A stretch of DNA of 64,000 nt. It comes from Asticcacaulis excentricus CB 48 (GTDB lineage Bacteria > Pseudomonadota > Alphaproteobacteria > Caulobacterales > Caulobacteraceae). This document shows positions 1-11,737 of this stretch, piece by piece. The stretch spans positions 152,501-216,500 of the forward strand of contig NC_014817.1 in NCBI RefSeq assembly GCF_000175215.2. The letters run 5' to 3'. Numbering within the stretch: the stretch's first letter is position 1; each line of letters opens with the position of its first letter. The position numbers and the translations under genes were made by a program. Under the pieces are notes generated by a model. The model made no database searches and had not been told where the DNA came from. It was given only the letters and a program-made list of their open reading frames with translations.

Positions 1-2380
<2,380 letters not shown>

Positions 2381-2449
2381 TCCCTCAAATAAACGCACCG
2401 TACAGTGCTCGTTCTTCAAACAATGTCTTCCTTAACTTGTGTTCGATTG

Positions 2450-2566
2450 ACCTGGTGGCTATGCCGGCCGGTCCCCACCCGATCCCATTCCGAACTCGGT
2501 CGTTAAGCCTGCCTGGGCCAATGGTACTTCGTCTTAAGGCGCGGGAGAGTAGGTCGCCGCCAGGTC
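2450..2566 (+). rRNA. rrf: 5S ribosomal RNA
   Basis: The stretch carries the typical 5S core CCCGATCCCATTCCGAACTCGG (split here at 2478-2500) and complementary ends: CCTGGTGGC at the 5' side pairs with GCCGCCAGG at the 3' side. It lies about 70 bases after the 23S gene, in the normal rRNA operon order, and is followed by a terminator. Ends are set from the terminal helix and may be off by a few bases. Confidence 0.95.
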
Positions 2567-2611
2567 TATCAAACACAAGTCCTAACCCTTCTTCATAATT
2601 AAATATCAAAA

Positions 2612-2645
2612 AAGGCCGTATCGCTCAGCGTTCGGTCTTTTTTTA
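2612..2645 (+). terminator. Rho-independent terminator of the rRNA operon
   Basis: AAGGCCG pairs with CGGTCTT (one G-U pair), with an inner CGC/GCG helix, and is followed directly by a run of seven T. It lies 45 bases after the 5S gene, where an rRNA operon terminator is expected. Confidence 0.85.
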
Positions 2646-2773
2646 TTGTCCAAAGCTCAGTGGGCGTGACTTTGAAAAGTCGTGTGTGACTGCGTTTTTA
2701 GGATTGAGCGCCTAAGCGGTTTAGCTTAGGGTCCGCCCTGTCCAAGGCCCCGACAGGCCGTATGCCCCAAAGG

Positions 2774-2850
2774 GCACCCGTAGCTCAGCTGGATAGAGCG
2801 TTGCCCTCCGAAGGCAAAGGTCGTGCGTTCGAATCGCGCCGGGTGCGCCA
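2774..2850 (+). tRNA. tRNA-Arg (anticodon CCG)
   Basis: A complete 77-base cloverleaf: acceptor arm GCACCCG pairs with CGGGTGC, the D arm contains AGCTCAGCTGGATAGAGC, the anticodon stem TTGCC/GGCAA encloses loop CTCCGAA giving anticodon CCG, and the T arm contains GTTCGAATC. The CCA end is encoded. It reads the arginine codon CGG. The gene stands alone between the rRNA operon terminator and its own long hairpin. Confidence 0.97.
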
Positions 2851-2891
2851 TAAACAAACAGCCTCCCCTGAGTGGGAGGCTGTTTGTTTAT
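2851..2891 (+). terminator. Long perfect hairpin terminating the tRNA-Arg transcript
   Basis: TAAACAAACAGCCTCCC and its exact reverse complement flank a six-base loop (CTGAGT), giving a 17-bp perfect stem that begins at the first base after the tRNA CCA. The right arm ends in TGTTTGTTTA, which serves as the U-rich tract. The AT-rich foot makes it usable in both directions. Confidence 0.85.
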
Positions 2892-3151
2892 GGGGCACTC
2901 CGCCGGTAGGAGACACCTGCGTCCGGCGCGACCTGGAAGGGCGCGAGGCGCCGAAGGCACACGAAAGGATAGGCCACGTTAAAGCGCGGTGCGTCAATCG
3001 TGCCGGGTGGATTAGGGGCATACCTTTTCGAACCCTGAAGACGGCGGTCCTGCGTCTTGTAACCGAGTGAGTACTAGCGCAGGCGAGGGGCTCCGTTGGA
3101 CCAGATAGAACCCCTGCGCCGGAGGACGTGGAAGGCAAAATACCTTCTGAA

Positions 3152-5521
3152 TCAGGTCCGTGGCCCGAAAAGTCCGCCGCCCTTTACCGGGTCCGCCTGA
3201 AGTATAACGGATTGTCCTGATTTGACGGTGACAGGTAGGAGCCTGTCGCCCCAGCGGAGTTGAGTTTTACCGCCTCGGGCGGAGCGAACCACCACCTGAG
3301 TTAGCCGTCTATCCTGCCATTCAATATCAAGCTCAAATCCGCCTCGGGCCTTGAGGCCTTTGAAGGCGCCGGTCGGCCAGACCGAGGGGAGGGCCGGCAG
3401 CAATTCGATCCGGCCGCGGTGGCTTTGTATAAGCATCTCAGCAATGCCCGCTGCGCCACCAAAATTTCCATCAATCTGAAACGGGGGGTGGGCATCAAAC
3501 AGGTTCGGATACGAGCGACGCGGATGCAGCAGCAGCTTGATAACATCGTGGGCGTGGTCGCCATCTTTTAATCGCGCCCAGAGATTGATGCGCCAGCCGA
3601 TCCCCCAGCCGGTCGCATCATCGCCGCGGATTTCCAGAGATTTGCGGGCAGCTTGCGCCAGTTCCGGCGTATCTTCGACCGTAATCTGGTCAGAGGGGTG
3701 CAAAGCGTATAGGTGCGAGACGTGGCGGTGATGAATATCTGGGGCCTGCATGTCCCAGTCTTCCTGCCATTCCTGAAGTTGTCCGGCTTTTCCGATCTTT
3801 TCGGGCGGCAATTTTGAGCGCATGGCGAGGCAGGCCCTGGCAAAAGCGGCGTCAGTCTTGAGTACCTTTGCCGCCTCGGCGGTGTGGGCAAACAGGTCGC
3901 GCAGCAACTGATTATCCATGGCCGGCCCGGCACACACGGAGGAACCAAAGGGATGTCTGTTTTCCGGGGAATTGGATGGGTTGGTGACCATGTAATCTGA
4001 GCGTGGATCTTTCAGCAGGGTGGCCTGATAAAATTCGCTCGCCCCCTTCATCAGCGGATAGATGCGCCGTAGATAGGCCTCGTCGCCATTATAAAGCCAG
4101 GGCTCCCACAGGTTTTGCAGGAGCCATGCACCGCCCATTGGCCATAGTGCCCACACCGCACCGTCGGGCGGCGAGGCCACCCGCCAGACGTCGGTGTTGT
4201 TGAAAGCGACCCAGCCGGGGGCACCGTACATGTCCTTTGCCAGTTTCGCGCCGGTTTCGGCGAGGTCCTCGACCAGACACACCAGAGGATCAATGGTTTC
4301 CGTCAGATTGCACATCTCCGCCGGCCAGTAGTTCATCTGCGTATTGATGTTCAGCGTCCATTTTGATTGCCATGATGGATTGAGTTTGTCGTTCCAGATG
4401 CCTTGCAGATTGGCCGGCTGGCGCGAGCCTCTGGAGGACGACACCAGCAGGTAGCGACCATATTGCAGATAGAGCGCCGCCAAGCCGGGGTCTTTGCCTT
4501 CACCATAGCGGGCGATGCGCTGATCGGTCGGCAAGCGCGCGTTTGGACCTTCACCAAGGCTGAGGCTCACGCGATCGAACAGCGCTTTATAGTCTTTCAG
4601 GTGATCGGCTTTCAATGCGGCGTAGCCCTTGGCCGCTGCTATGGCGATCCGCCCCGCATTGAGGACCGAGGGGTCACCTGAGATGTCATCATACCGGACA
4701 TAGCCGGTGGCCGCCGAGATCAGCACAACAGCGTCTTGAGCCCCGCTGATATAGACACCGCCTTCGCGGGAGGTGAGGGTGCCTGTGGGGGCGATAACCT
4801 TGGCACGCAGCTCAAAAGGCAGTTTGCCTTCAATGCCTTGCTGGGTCGGGCTGACCCCCTTGATGATGAGGGTGTCGCCGTCAATCGTGTCGATTTCGGC
4901 CTTTTGCGGCGTCGAAAGGCTGAGATCGACGGTAATCGCCTTGCCCTTTTCCGAGGACAACCTTACGACCATCACCTGATCGACAGCCGAGACAAACACT
5001 TCGCGACGATGACGGTTGGACCCGGCATTGAACTCGGTAACCGCCACTCCTTCGCTCAGATCGAGACGGCGCACATATTTTGATGTGTTATCGAGGCCCG
5101 GAAACAATAGGATCAGGTCACCGACCGGCTGATAGGCCATTTGCTTTGCGGGTTGGCTGATCAGAGTTTCGTTCGCCAGCCTTTCAGCCTCTGCATACTT
5201 CCCCTCAAAAATCAGGCTCTGCACCTGTGGCAGGCCGTCTCGGCTGCGAGGATTGGTAGGCGTATAAGGAGAGCCCGCGAAAAAGGTGTCCTCATTAAGC
5301 TGAATGCGCTCAAACGCCACGCCCCCGAAAACCATCCCGCCCAAACGGCCATTGCCCACTGGCAATGCCTTTACCCATTCATCAGCCGGCCGTTCGTACC
5401 AAAGGCTCAGGTCCGGTGAGGGCTGTTCCGGCGGCGCAGACTGTGCTTTGACCTTGTGACTGAGGGCCAAGCCCAGTCCGGCGGTGGCGCTCATCAACAG
5501 GCGGCGATTCAGGTGGGGCAT
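3152..5521 (-). CDS. Secreted glycoside hydrolase family 95 (alpha-L-fucosidase / alpha-L-galactosidase type)
   Basis: The 789-residue product matches the GH95 layout: an N-terminal beta domain (LWYERPADEW, GNGRLGGMVFGG, NEDTFFAG) and a helical barrel with NLQGIWND, NTQMNYWPAE, NPSNSPEN, GWGIGWRINLWARL and QIDGNFGG. GH95 enzymes cleave terminal alpha-1,2-L-fucose (some L-galactose) from plant or host glycans by inversion. The N-terminus carries NRR followed by a hydrophobic stretch ending near Ala-Gln-Ser, so export (perhaps by Tat) is likely. The ATG at 5521 is preferred over one 24 codons upstream because AGGAG lies just before it. It lies downstream of the GH51 gene on the same strand, separated by a hairpin terminator, which suggests partly separate expression. 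Substrate (xyloglucan, pectin RG-II or mucin-like) cannot be told from sequence. Confidence 0.88.
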   Translation of the reverse strand: MPHLNRRLLMSATAGLGLALSHKVKAQSAPPEQPSPDLSLWYERPADEWVKALPVGNGRLGGMVFGGVAFERIQLNEDTFFAGSPYTPTNPRSRDGLPQVQSLIFEGKYAEAERLANETLISQPAKQMAYQPVGDLILLFPGLDNTSKYVRRLDLSEGVAVTEFNAGSNRHRREVFVSAVDQVMVVRLSSEKGKAITVDLSLSTPQKAEIDTIDGDTLIIKGVSPTQQGIEGKLPFELRAKVIAPTGTLTSREGGVYISGAQDAVVLISAATGYVRYDDISGDPSVLNAGRIAIAAAKGYAALKADHLKDYKALFDRVSLSLGEGPNARLPTDQRIARYGEGKDPGLAALYLQYGRYLLVSSSRGSRQPANLQGIWNDKLNPSWQSKWTLNINTQMNYWPAEMCNLTETIDPLVCLVEDLAETGAKLAKDMYGAPGWVAFNNTDVWRVASPPDGAVWALWPMGGAWLLQNLWEPWLYNGDEAYLRRIYPLMKGASEFYQATLLKDPRSDYMVTNPSNSPENRHPFGSSVCAGPAMDNQLLRDLFAHTAEAAKVLKTDAAFARACLAMRSKLPPEKIGKAGQLQEWQEDWDMQAPDIHHRHVSHLYALHPSDQITVEDTPELAQAARKSLEIRGDDATGWGIGWRINLWARLKDGDHAHDVIKLLLHPRRSYPNLFDAHPPFQIDGNFGGAAGIAEMLIQSHRGRIELLPALPSVWPTGAFKGLKARGGFELDIEWQDRRLTQVVVRSARGGKTQLRWGDRLLPVTVKSGQSVILQADPVKGGGLFGPRT

Positions 5522-5611
5522 GGCGTTTCTCCTTTTTGTACTATTAATACGTACCCTTTCGCGCTTCCCGTCGCCTGTAAATTTATAAATCAAATTTAAA
5601 CTGATGACGCT

Positions 5612-5654
5612 GCAAAAAAAATGAAAAACCCCCTGCGTCCGAAGACGCAGGGGG
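5612..5654 (-). terminator. Terminator after the GH51 gene
   Basis: An 11-bp perfect stem (CCCCCTGCGTC / GACGCAGGGGG, loop CGAA) lies 26 bases beyond the GH51 stop. On the minus strand it runs into GTTTTTCATTTTTTTT. It separates GH51 from the downstream GH95 gene. Confidence 0.85.
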
Positions 5655-5679
5655 CATAAAGCGTTTCAGATAGAAGCGC

Positions 5680-7251
5680 TTAGTCCAGCTTCACTACCAC
5701 GACCGACTTGGCCGGGATGGTCAGTTCCAGCGTGCCGTTCTTGATCTTGCCGCCTTTGAAGGGGGCCAGAGAGATCACTTCCGGTTGGCCAGGTACATTG
5801 TGGGCGTCCATCTTGTCCGAAGTCAGCACGTCGCCCGACACAGATTTGGCCTTCAGCGTGCCGAGATTGACGTTCAGCACATAGCCTTCGGTCAGGTTGG
5901 TATTGGCCACGCCGATATAGGTCTTGCCATCCTTGGCCTTGGCGGCGGTGACGTTGAAGGCCGGATAGTCCTGAAGCACGCCCTTGCCGTCCTTGCCTTG
6001 CAGGTTCGGGGCGGTCACGTCGAGCGGGATGACCGTGGCGTCCTGGAACGGCACGTACATCTTGTAGGCGTAATAGGTCGGCGTCAGGGCCATCTTTTCC
6101 TTGTCGGTCAGGATCATGGCCTGAAGGACGTTGATGGTCTGGGCGATATTGGTCATCTTCACGCGGTCGGTATGACGGTGGAAGATGTTGAAATTATAGG
6201 CCGCCACAATGCCGTCGCGCAGGGTGTTCTGCTGATAGAGGTGGCCGGGATTGGTGCCCGGTTCGACGTCGTACCAGGTGCCCCATTCATCGACATAGAG
6301 GGCGATGCGCTTTTTCGGATCATGCTTGTCCATCGCCGCGGTATGATCGCTGATGATCTTATCCATGCGCGAGGTCTGATAGAAGGTCGAATACCACTGA
6401 TCGACGGGGAAGTTGGTCGCCGGACCCTTCTTCGACCAGTTGGCGGTCGGCAGGGTGTAATAGTGCAGGGAAATGGCGTCCATGCGCTTGCCGGCGCTGC
6501 CGACCACCACGTCGGTCCAGTTCACGTCGTCGGCGTTGGAGCCCGAAGCGACGCGCACGGCCGGATTATCAGCGCCCTTATGGAAGAAGGCCGAGAAGCG
6601 GCGATAGACGTCGGCATAGTATTCCGGGCGCATTTCGCCGCCGCAGCCCCAGCTTTCGTTGCCGATGCCGATGAAGGGCACCTTGAACGGCTTGTCACGA
6701 CCATTGGCGCGGCGCTCCTTGGCCAGATCGTCCTCACCGGGTGAGGTCATGTACTCTATCCATTCGCGCATTTCGGTCGGGTTGGACGAGCCGACATTTA
6801 CCGCCAGATAGGCTTCCGAGCCCGTCTGTTCGACAAAATCAAAGAATTCGTGCGTGCCGAACTGATTGGTTTCCGGCGTGCCGCCCCACCAGTTATTCTT
6901 GCGTACCGGGCGTTTGGCCGGATCGCCGATTCCGTCGCGCCAGTGGTATTCATCGGCAAAGCAACCGCCGGGCCAGCGAACGTTCGGCATCTTGATAGCC
7001 TTCAGCGCCGCAACCACGTCGTTGCGGATGCCTCGCGTATTGGGGATGGGGGAGTCCTTGCCCACCCAAATGCCTTCATAGACACCGAGGCCGAGGTGTT
7101 CGGAGAACTGACCGTAGATGTGGCGGGGGATTTCCAGCCCCGGCTGATCGGGTTTCAGTGTAGCGTCGATTTTGGCCGGAGCTGCGAAGGCGGCTGTAAC
7201 CGAACAGCCGACAGCGGCCGTCAGCGCCAGAGCGGTGAGAGATTTTAACAT
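5680..7251 (-). CDS. Secreted GH51 alpha-L-arabinofuranosidase
   Basis: The 523-residue product has the GH51 architecture: a TIM barrel and a C-terminal beta sandwich. VRWPGGCFADEYHW (about 91-104) is the family hallmark, GIGNESWG supplies the acid/base Glu199, and YVDEWGTWYD supplies the nucleophile Glu322. A signal peptide is plain at residues 1-24 (hydrophobic core, AFAAPAK cleavage). Start 7251 has GAGGTAAG just upstream. The enzyme releases terminal arabinofuranose from arabinan or arabinoxylan. With the GH95 gene downstream it forms a small plant cell-wall scavenging pair. No transporter or regulator for it is in view. Confidence 0.93.
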   Translation of the reverse strand: MLKSLTALALTAAVGCSVTAAFAAPAKIDATLKPDQPGLEIPRHIYGQFSEHLGLGVYEGIWVGKDSPIPNTRGIRNDVVAALKAIKMPNVRWPGGCFADEYHWRDGIGDPAKRPVRKNNWWGGTPETNQFGTHEFFDFVEQTGSEAYLAVNVGSSNPTEMREWIEYMTSPGEDDLAKERRANGRDKPFKVPFIGIGNESWGCGGEMRPEYYADVYRRFSAFFHKGADNPAVRVASGSNADDVNWTDVVVGSAGKRMDAISLHYYTLPTANWSKKGPATNFPVDQWYSTFYQTSRMDKIISDHTAAMDKHDPKKRIALYVDEWGTWYDVEPGTNPGHLYQQNTLRDGIVAAYNFNIFHRHTDRVKMTNIAQTINVLQAMILTDKEKMALTPTYYAYKMYVPFQDATVIPLDVTAPNLQGKDGKGVLQDYPAFNVTAAKAKDGKTYIGVANTNLTEGYVLNVNLGTLKAKSVSGDVLTSDKMDAHNVPGQPEVISLAPFKGGKIKNGTLELTIPAKSVVVVKLD

Positions 7252-7649
7252 GGGCTTACCTCATTGGGGTGATGTGTCGGGCGGGGTAGGGACGTTGGCA
7301 GGTGGCACTGCCTCCCCGGCCTCTTATTATGTCCTACAATTAGCACGACCTTGGGTGAAATCAACCGTGTTGACCCCGTGCGCAACCGATTGAATGGCGG
7401 TAACGCGCGCTTGACGTCCTTTTGACCGCTGCGTGAACAGAAAAAACGTAAGGTGGTCAGATGCTTACGGTTCGGCTTCATCGGCCAGATATCGAAGCGA
7501 CTTTTAATAATGGCATCCTTATGGACCGTACGGCCATTTAGAACGCCTGACCTGCGGCGCCCTTCTCGACCTTTTGCGCCTCGCTGACCGGCCCGATTCC
7601 GCGGCCTTAGGCTTAGCTGTGCAAAGCCATCACATTGACGGTTTGACGT
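7252..7649. other. Divergent intergenic region between GH51 and otsB
   Basis: No gene is seen in these 398 bases. They must hold the promoters of the minus-strand GH51 gene and of the plus-strand trehalose operon. A 17-base imperfect palindrome with a CCGTACGG core lies at 7521-7537 and could be an operator. No clear sigma-factor consensus was recognised, including the EcfG type that often drives trehalose genes. Confidence 0.5.
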
Positions 7650-8396
7650 ATGATATTACCTGAGCGGCTGGACTCGCGGACGACCGCGCTGTTCCTCGAT
7701 ATTGACGGCACTTTGGCGCATATCCGCCCGCGCCCGGAGGATGTCGGCCCGGAACCCAGGCGGACGGACCTGCTGAGCCGGGCGCGACGGGTGCTGACCG
7801 GGCGGCTGGCCATTCTGTCGGGGCGGCCGATTGCTGAGATTGACTATATTACCGGCATTACGGTGCGGGCTGTGGCGGGTGTGCATGGGCTGGAGCGTCG
7901 CGATGCGGAAGGCGAGCGCCGTGATCAGAGCCTGACCGAGCCGGTGCGCCACGCGCTGGAGCAGGCGCTGCTGGTGCTGGGGGCGCTGGCGGAGCAGAAA
8001 TCCGGCGTGTTGATCGAGGCGAAAGGGCAGTCGATCGGCGTGCACTATCGCCTCAACCCGCAGGCGGAAAGCATGGTGCGCACCATCACCGCCAATATCG
8101 CGCAGAATTCGCCTCTGGTGCTGCAACCAGGGGACCGTGTGGTGGAACTGCGCGCGCCGGGCCCGGACAAGGGCGATGCCCTGCGTGCCTTCATGAATGA
8201 GCCGCCGTTTGAAGGGTTTACGCCTGTGTTTGTCGGCGACGACCTGACCGACGAACACGCCTTTCGGGCGGCCGCGCAACTGGGGGGCTTCGGCATATTG
8301 GTAGGTGAGCCGAGGGACAGTGCCGCCGCCTTCCGCCTGCCCAATGTGCAGGCCGTGCTCGACTGGCTGGAAACGGGGGTGACGCATCATGCCTGA
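7650..8396 (+). CDS. otsB: Trehalose-6-phosphate phosphatase
   Basis: The 248-residue protein is a HAD-family phosphatase of OtsB type. LFLDIDGTLA gives the DxDGT motif (Asp17, Asp19), SGRPIAEID is motif II, and VGDDLTDEHAF is the Mg-binding GDDxTDE motif near the C-terminus. It dephosphorylates trehalose-6-phosphate made by OtsA. The gene opens a three-gene operon and overlaps the GH15 gene by 8 bases. No strong Shine-Dalgarno precedes the ATG at 7650, but there is no better start. Trehalose here is expected to serve as an osmo- or desiccation protectant. Confidence 0.95.
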   Translation: MILPERLDSRTTALFLDIDGTLAHIRPRPEDVGPEPRRTDLLSRARRVLTGRLAILSGRPIAEIDYITGITVRAVAGVHGLERRDAEGERRDQSLTEPVRHALEQALLVLGALAEQKSGVLIEAKGQSIGVHYRLNPQAESMVRTITANIAQNSPLVLQPGDRVVELRAPGPDKGDALRAFMNEPPFEGFTPVFVGDDLTDEHAFRAAAQLGGFGILVGEPRDSAAAFRLPNVQAVLDWLETGVTHHA

Positions 8397-10248
8397 TCAG
8401 TCGTCCCTCGTGCCGGTTACGGCGACAATTTCCGCTCCGCGTAGCGGGCCGCTCAGCCATACGCTCGATCTGGGGCTGATCGGCAATGGCACGGTCTCGG
8501 CCCTGATCGACGACCGCGGCAACTGGGTTTGGGCCTGCATTCCGCGCTTTGACGGCGATCCGGTGTTCAGCAACCTGCTGAGCGGTGTGGCGGCGACCGA
8601 GGCCAAAGCGCAGGGCGTATGGGCCATCGACCTGATCGGTCTGGCGCGCGCCGAACAGGCCTATGAACGCAACAGTGCCGTCTTGCGCACGGTCCTGACC
8701 GATGAGAAGGGCGCGCAGCTTGAGATTCTCGACTTCTGCCCGCGCTTTCGCCACCATGAGCGGCAGTATCGGCCCGTGGCCTTCTGCCGCCTGCTTAGAC
8801 CGCTCAGCGGCGCGCCGCGTATTCGGGTGCGGCTGCGGCCCATGCGCGACTATGGCACGGAACGCGCACCACATTCCTTCGGTTCCAACCATATCCGCTT
8901 TATGGGCATCGACACCGATCTGCGCCTGACGACCAACTGCCCTGTGTCGCACCTGCTCAACGAGCGCACCTTCCGCGTCGAGGAGGCGCTGGCCTTCTTC
9001 CTAGGGCCGGATGAGCCGTTTTCGACCGGCATCCTGCAAGGGGTGCGCGACATGTACGAGCAGACCGACGCCTACTGGAAGCGCTGGGTGCGCACGCTTT
9101 CCCTGCCGCTGGAGTGGCAGGAGGCGACGATCCGCGCGGCCATCGCGCTCAAACTGTGCGTCTATGAGGAAACGGGCGCCATTGTGGCGGCCATGACCAC
9201 CTCCATCCCCGAAGCACCGGATTCGGGGCGTAACTGGGATTACCGCTATTGCTGGATCCGCGACGCCTATTATGTGGTGCAGGCCCTGACGCGGCTGGGG
9301 GCGGTCGATATCCTCGAAAACTACCTGAAATATTTGCGCAATATCGTCGATCAAGCAGGCGAGGGCCCAATCCAGCCCGTCTATGGCATCGGCTTCGGAC
9401 CGGAACTGCCGGAAACGGAGGCGACGGCCTTGGCTGGTTATGGCGGCATGGGGCCGGTGCGCGTTGGCAATCTGGCCTATATCCAGCGTCAGCACGACGT
9501 CTATGGGCAGATCGTCCTGTCGTCAGTGCATGCCTTCTTCGATCAGCGCCTGCTGCAACCGGGGACCGAGAGCGATTTCCGCGCGCTGGAGCGCATGGGC
9601 GAGCGGGCTTTGGAGGTGTTTGACAAGCCAGATGCCGGCCTATGGGAATACCGTACCCTGTCCAACATCCATACCTATTCGGCCCTGATGTGCTGGGCGG
9701 CCTGCGACCGGCTGGAAAACGCGGCTTTGGCGCTGGGGCTGACCCACCGCGCCGAGGTCTGGCGCGGCCACGCCCGCACCATTCGCGCCGCCATCGAATC
9801 CCGCGCCTTCTGCGGCGAAGGCGGCAGTTTCAGCGCCTGTTTCGACCACGCGCAACTGGACGCCAGCCTGCTTCAGATGATCGACCTGCGCTTTATCACC
9901 CCCGACGATCCGCGCCATCTGGCGACGCTGGCGGCGGTCGAGGCGGGGTTGCGGCGCGGCGAGCATATGCTTCGCTACGCCGTGCCCGATGATTTCGGTG
10001 AACCGGAAACGGCGTTCAACTTCTGCACTTTCTGGCTGATCGAGGCCCTCCACCATGCGGGCCGCAGCGATGAGGCGCGCACCCTGTTTGAAGGGATGCT
10101 GAAACGGCGGACAGCAGCCGGTCTGCTGTCCGAGGATACGGCCTACGACGACGGTCAGCTGTGGGGCAACTATCCTCAGACCTATTCGCTGGTTGGAATA
10201 ATCAACTGCGCCGGGCTGCTCAGCCGCCCGTGGCGCGATGTCAGGTAA
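8389..10248 (+). CDS. GH15 family glycosidase (trehalase or glucoamylase type)
   Basis: The 619-residue cytosolic protein has no signal peptide and carries the GH15 signature GRNWDYRYCWIRDA near residues 277-290 in its (alpha/alpha)6 barrel, preceded by an N-terminal beta domain (LIDDRGNWVWACIPRFD). Proteins of this subfamily include actinobacterial trehalases; others are glucoamylases. Translation starts inside otsB (8-base overlap) and otsA follows after 12 bases, so the three are co-expressed. Placing a hydrolase between the two synthesis genes points to trehalose turnover, which favours trehalase activity, but the sequence alone does not decide between trehalose and alpha-glucan as substrate. 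Confidence 0.88.
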   Translation: MPDQSSLVPVTATISAPRSGPLSHTLDLGLIGNGTVSALIDDRGNWVWACIPRFDGDPVFSNLLSGVAATEAKAQGVWAIDLIGLARAEQAYERNSAVLRTVLTDEKGAQLEILDFCPRFRHHERQYRPVAFCRLLRPLSGAPRIRVRLRPMRDYGTERAPHSFGSNHIRFMGIDTDLRLTTNCPVSHLLNERTFRVEEALAFFLGPDEPFSTGILQGVRDMYEQTDAYWKRWVRTLSLPLEWQEATIRAAIALKLCVYEETGAIVAAMTTSIPEAPDSGRNWDYRYCWIRDAYYVVQALTRLGAVDILENYLKYLRNIVDQAGEGPIQPVYGIGFGPELPETEATALAGYGGMGPVRVGNLAYIQRQHDVYGQIVLSSVHAFFDQRLLQPGTESDFRALERMGERALEVFDKPDAGLWEYRTLSNIHTYSALMCWAACDRLENAALALGLTHRAEVWRGHARTIRAAIESRAFCGEGGSFSACFDHAQLDASLLQMIDLRFITPDDPRHLATLAAVEAGLRRGEHMLRYAVPDDFGEPETAFNFCTFWLIEALHHAGRSDEARTLFEGMLKRRTAAGLLSEDTAYDDGQLWGNYPQTYSLVGIINCAGLLSRPWRDVR

Positions 10249-10260
10249 GGAGTAGAAGTC

Positions 10261-11700
10261 ATGGGGCGACTGATCGTTGTGTCCAACCGCGTCAACCCGC
10301 CGAGTGACGCCAGTGTCGGCACGCAGGGCGGGCTGGCCATGGCCCTATCGGCGGCCTTGCGCGAAGAAAACGGCATCTGGTTCGGCTGGTCCGGGCAGAC
10401 GACCGAGGCCTTTACCGGCCACCTGTCGATCCAGAAAATCGGCGGTGTCACCGTGGCCCTGACCGACCTGGAGGCGCAGGACGTGCAGGAATATTATAAC
10501 GGCTACGCCAACCGTACTTTGTGGCCGCTGTTCCATTACCGCACCGACCTCGTGGCCTTTGAGCGCAGCTTTGACGAGGGCTATCTGCGCGTCAATCAGC
10601 GCTTTGCCGATACCCTGTTTCCGCTGGTTGAAAAAGAGGACCTGTTGTGGGTGCAGGACTATCACCTGCTGCCTCTGGCCTCGATGCTGCGTAAGCACGG
10701 GGTGAACAACCGCATCGGCTTCTTCCTGCACATTCCGTGGCCGGCCATGCGCGTGTTTCAGACCCTGCCCAAGCATAGGGAACTGGTGGAAACCCTGTTC
10801 GATTATGACCTGCTCGGCTTTCAGACCGAAGACAGCCTCAATGCCTTTCAGGAATATGTGGTCCACGCCGCCGAGGGCGAGATGCTGCCCGATGGCCGCC
10901 TGCGCGCCTTTGGCAAGACGATCCGCGCCGGGGCCTTCCCCATCGGCATCGATAGCGAGGACTTCACGGCGGCGGCCACGTCGGACAAGGCGTTGGCCTT
11001 CTACAATTTGATGCGCAATTCGCAGGCCGGGCGCAAGATGATCACCGGTGTCGATCGGCTCGACTATTCCAAGGGGCTTGAAGAGCGCTTTCTGGCCTAT
11101 GAGCAGTTCCTCAATAACCATCCGCGCATGGAGGGCGAGGTCTTCCTGATGCAGATCGCCACGGCGACGCGCGAGGAGGTCAACACCTATCAGGAACTGC
11201 GCGCGCGGCTTGACAGCCTGTCCGGGCGTATCAATGGCGAACACGCCACCATCGACTGGGTGCCCGTGCGCTATGTCAACCGCGCCTATCGCCGGGATGA
11301 GTTGGCGGGGATTTACCGCGCATCGCACGTCGGGCTGGTGACGCCGTTGCGCGACGGCATGAATCTGGTGGCCAAGGAGTTTGTGGCGGCGCAGGACGAA
11401 CGCGATCCGGGCGTGCTCATCCTGTCGGAATTTGCCGGGGCCGCGGCGCAGATGCAGGCGGCGCTGATCGTTAATCCATTCGACCGTCAGGCCATGGCAG
11501 AAGCCATTGCCGAGGCTGTGCATATGCCGCTCAAGGAACGTAAGCAGCGCCACGAAGACCTGATGCGCGGCGTGATGGCCGAGGACGTGGTGTGGTGGCG
11601 CAACGACTTCGTGGCCAAGCTGAGGGACGAAGGCGAGGTGACGCCGAACGGCGACACCTTTCCGGAAGACCGAGTCGTGACTCTGCCCATAGCGGGATAG
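10261..11700 (+). CDS. otsA: Trehalose-6-phosphate synthase (GT20)
   Basis: The 479-residue protein shows the GT20 motifs in order: an N-terminal GGLAMALS loop, WVQDYHLLPLASMLR near 130-145, a VDRLDYSKGLEERF block near 265, and PLRDGMNLVAKEF near 360 that binds the donor nucleotide sugar. It joins UDP-glucose and glucose-6-phosphate into trehalose-6-phosphate in the cytosol, the substrate of OtsB. TAAGGAG lies just before the ATG at 10261. It is the last gene of the otsB-GH15-otsA operon; the next gene is convergent. Confidence 0.97.
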   Translation: MGRLIVVSNRVNPPSDASVGTQGGLAMALSAALREENGIWFGWSGQTTEAFTGHLSIQKIGGVTVALTDLEAQDVQEYYNGYANRTLWPLFHYRTDLVAFERSFDEGYLRVNQRFADTLFPLVEKEDLLWVQDYHLLPLASMLRKHGVNNRIGFFLHIPWPAMRVFQTLPKHRELVETLFDYDLLGFQTEDSLNAFQEYVVHAAEGEMLPDGRLRAFGKTIRAGAFPIGIDSEDFTAAATSDKALAFYNLMRNSQAGRKMITGVDRLDYSKGLEERFLAYEQFLNNHPRMEGEVFLMQIATATREEVNTYQELRARLDSLSGRINGEHATIDWVPVRYVNRAYRRDELAGIYRASHVGLVTPLRDGMNLVAKEFVAAQDERDPGVLILSEFAGAAAQMQAALIVNPFDRQAMAEAIAEAVHMPLKERKQRHEDLMRGVMAEDVVWWRNDFVAKLRDEGEVTPNGDTFPEDRVVTLPIAG

Positions 11701-11737
11701 CGCGCCTCCCCCTGTCAGTAGGAAGCGCGCGTACTCT

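Noticed and set aside
2975..3012. Imperfect copy of the tRNA-Arg 3' end (GTGCGT, AATCG and GCCGGGTG blocks), as if an attachment site
   Set aside because: The match is broken by gaps, no integrase or mobile gene lies between, and the stretch is too short to separate from chance.
2892..3151. Further RNA gene after the tRNA hairpin
   Set aside because: Small stems (for example GCGCAGG/CCTGCGC near 3077-3118) exist, but no cloverleaf or known RNA motif could be made out.
5785..6744. 319-codon frame opposite the GH51 gene
   Set aside because: It is a shadow on the other strand of a clear enzyme gene in GC-rich DNA; the His/Val/Gly-rich product matches nothing.
11700..11731. GCGCGC inverted repeat between otsA and the convergent gene
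   Set aside because: The arms are six bases with a 19-base loop and no T tract; a terminator is not supported.
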